Below, in pieces: positions 63,812 through 64,000 of a DNA stretch of 64,000 nt; position 1 is the first letter of the stretch, and the number at the start of each line of letters is the position of its first letter. The notes beneath the pieces were generated by a model. The model was given only the letters and a program-made list of their open reading frames with translations, searched no databases and was not told the DNA's origin. A program made the position numbers and the translations under genes. The stretch is from NCBI GenBank assembly GCA_028023455.1, contig JAQFVV010012544.1, positions 1,996,501 to 2,060,500 of the forward strand. The letters are read 5' to 3'. This DNA is from Epiperipatus broadwayi. Its lineage: Eukaryota > Onychophora > Udeonychophora > Euonychophora > Peripatidae.

Positions 63812-64000
63812 TCAAATTCCCCACAATTCTGTTGTCTTTATATTAGCTGATTGTCTATTCATTAAACCACCTCTATTCCTAGATATCATCATTGCCTTTT
63901 TAATTTTACGTTTTTCACTATACCTTTCAATTTGAATAATTTTTATATCTCTATTATTAAATTTAAAACCATAATTACATGTTTTATTATGATCAAATAT
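63812..64000 (-). CDS. Penelope-like element, GIY-YIG endonuclease C-terminus (partial)
   Basis: An open minus frame of 62 residues plus a stop (63812-63814) enters from beyond the window end. It reads IFDHNKTCNYGFKFNNRDIK (the FDHNKTC motif kept exactly), then IIQIERYSEKRKIKKAMMIS and NRQSANIKTTELWGI. This lines up with the C-terminus of the 40-41 kb copies (NRQAANIKITELWES) but differs at many residues, so it is a related, older or different subfamily copy. No stop or frameshift within the part seen; whether the rest is intact lies outside this window. Confidence 0.75.
   Translation of the reverse strand: MFDHNKTCNYGFKFNNRDIKIIQIERYSEKRKIKKAMMISRNRGGLMNRQSANIKTTELWGI

Overview
This window looks like non-coding chromosomal DNA of an AT-rich metazoan, most likely an invertebrate. 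It is strongly AT-biased, has no operon-like or densely coding stretch, and is rich in A/T runs, microsatellites and decayed retroelements. The Penelope-like elements, the non-LTR retrotransposons of types common in molluscs, cnidarians, flatworms and arthropods, and the hammerhead-bearing repeats all fit an invertebrate. I cannot name the phylum. I found no host protein-coding gene with a convincing product, no canonical tRNA or rRNA gene and no CRISPR. Most long ORFs here are chance ORFs in AT-rich DNA.

Layout. 1-10 kb: intergenic DNA with a short interspersed element (1.0-1.45 kb), a foldback repeat carrying a hammerhead-like motif (2.8-3.3 kb), degenerate satellite-like repeats (5.7-6.2 and 7.5-8.0 kb) and two tRNA-like fragments. 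10-10.75 kb: a second foldback repeat. 12.0-14.6 kb: a broken LINE whose reverse-transcriptase half is on the minus strand and whose endonuclease half is on the plus strand, the layout expected from a 5' inversion; the short element has inserted into it. 16-19 kb: a deleted foldback copy, a (TA)n tract, an inverted repeat around a tRNA-headed SINE, and a hairpin. 20.1-20.6 kb: another LINE reverse-transcriptase remnant. 25.35-27.5 kb: an unidentified 2.1-kb insertion between perfect 25-bp direct repeats. 31.2-31.7 kb: a 537-bp GATA microsatellite. 34.7-35.9 kb: a hammerhead repeat, a Penelope-like (PLE) endonuclease fragment and a tRNA-headed SINE. 36.2-38.0 kb: a long minus-strand LINE pseudogene. 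40.2-41.6 kb: a near-perfect palindrome with a PLE GIY-YIG domain in each arm. 44.7-45.9 kb: another hammerhead foldback and an unrelated foldback. 47.2-48.9 kb: possible LTR-retrotransposon gag remnant. 51.9-52.35 kb: another short element. 54.8-56.4 kb: a PLE with an inverted copy of its own 3' end. 58.6 kb: (ATT)n. 63.6-64.0 kb: 3' end of another PLE running off the window.

The most interesting systems are (1) a foldback repeat family in which three copies keep an intact hammerhead-ribozyme core (CUGAUGA, stem II, GAAA, a very short palindromic stem III, then a UA cleavage position before stem I), with stem changes that keep pairing; (2) a short non-autonomous element whose copies are flanked by target duplications of about 13 bp, two of them inserted into retrotransposon reverse-transcriptase genes; and (3) Penelope-like elements in head-to-head inverted form.
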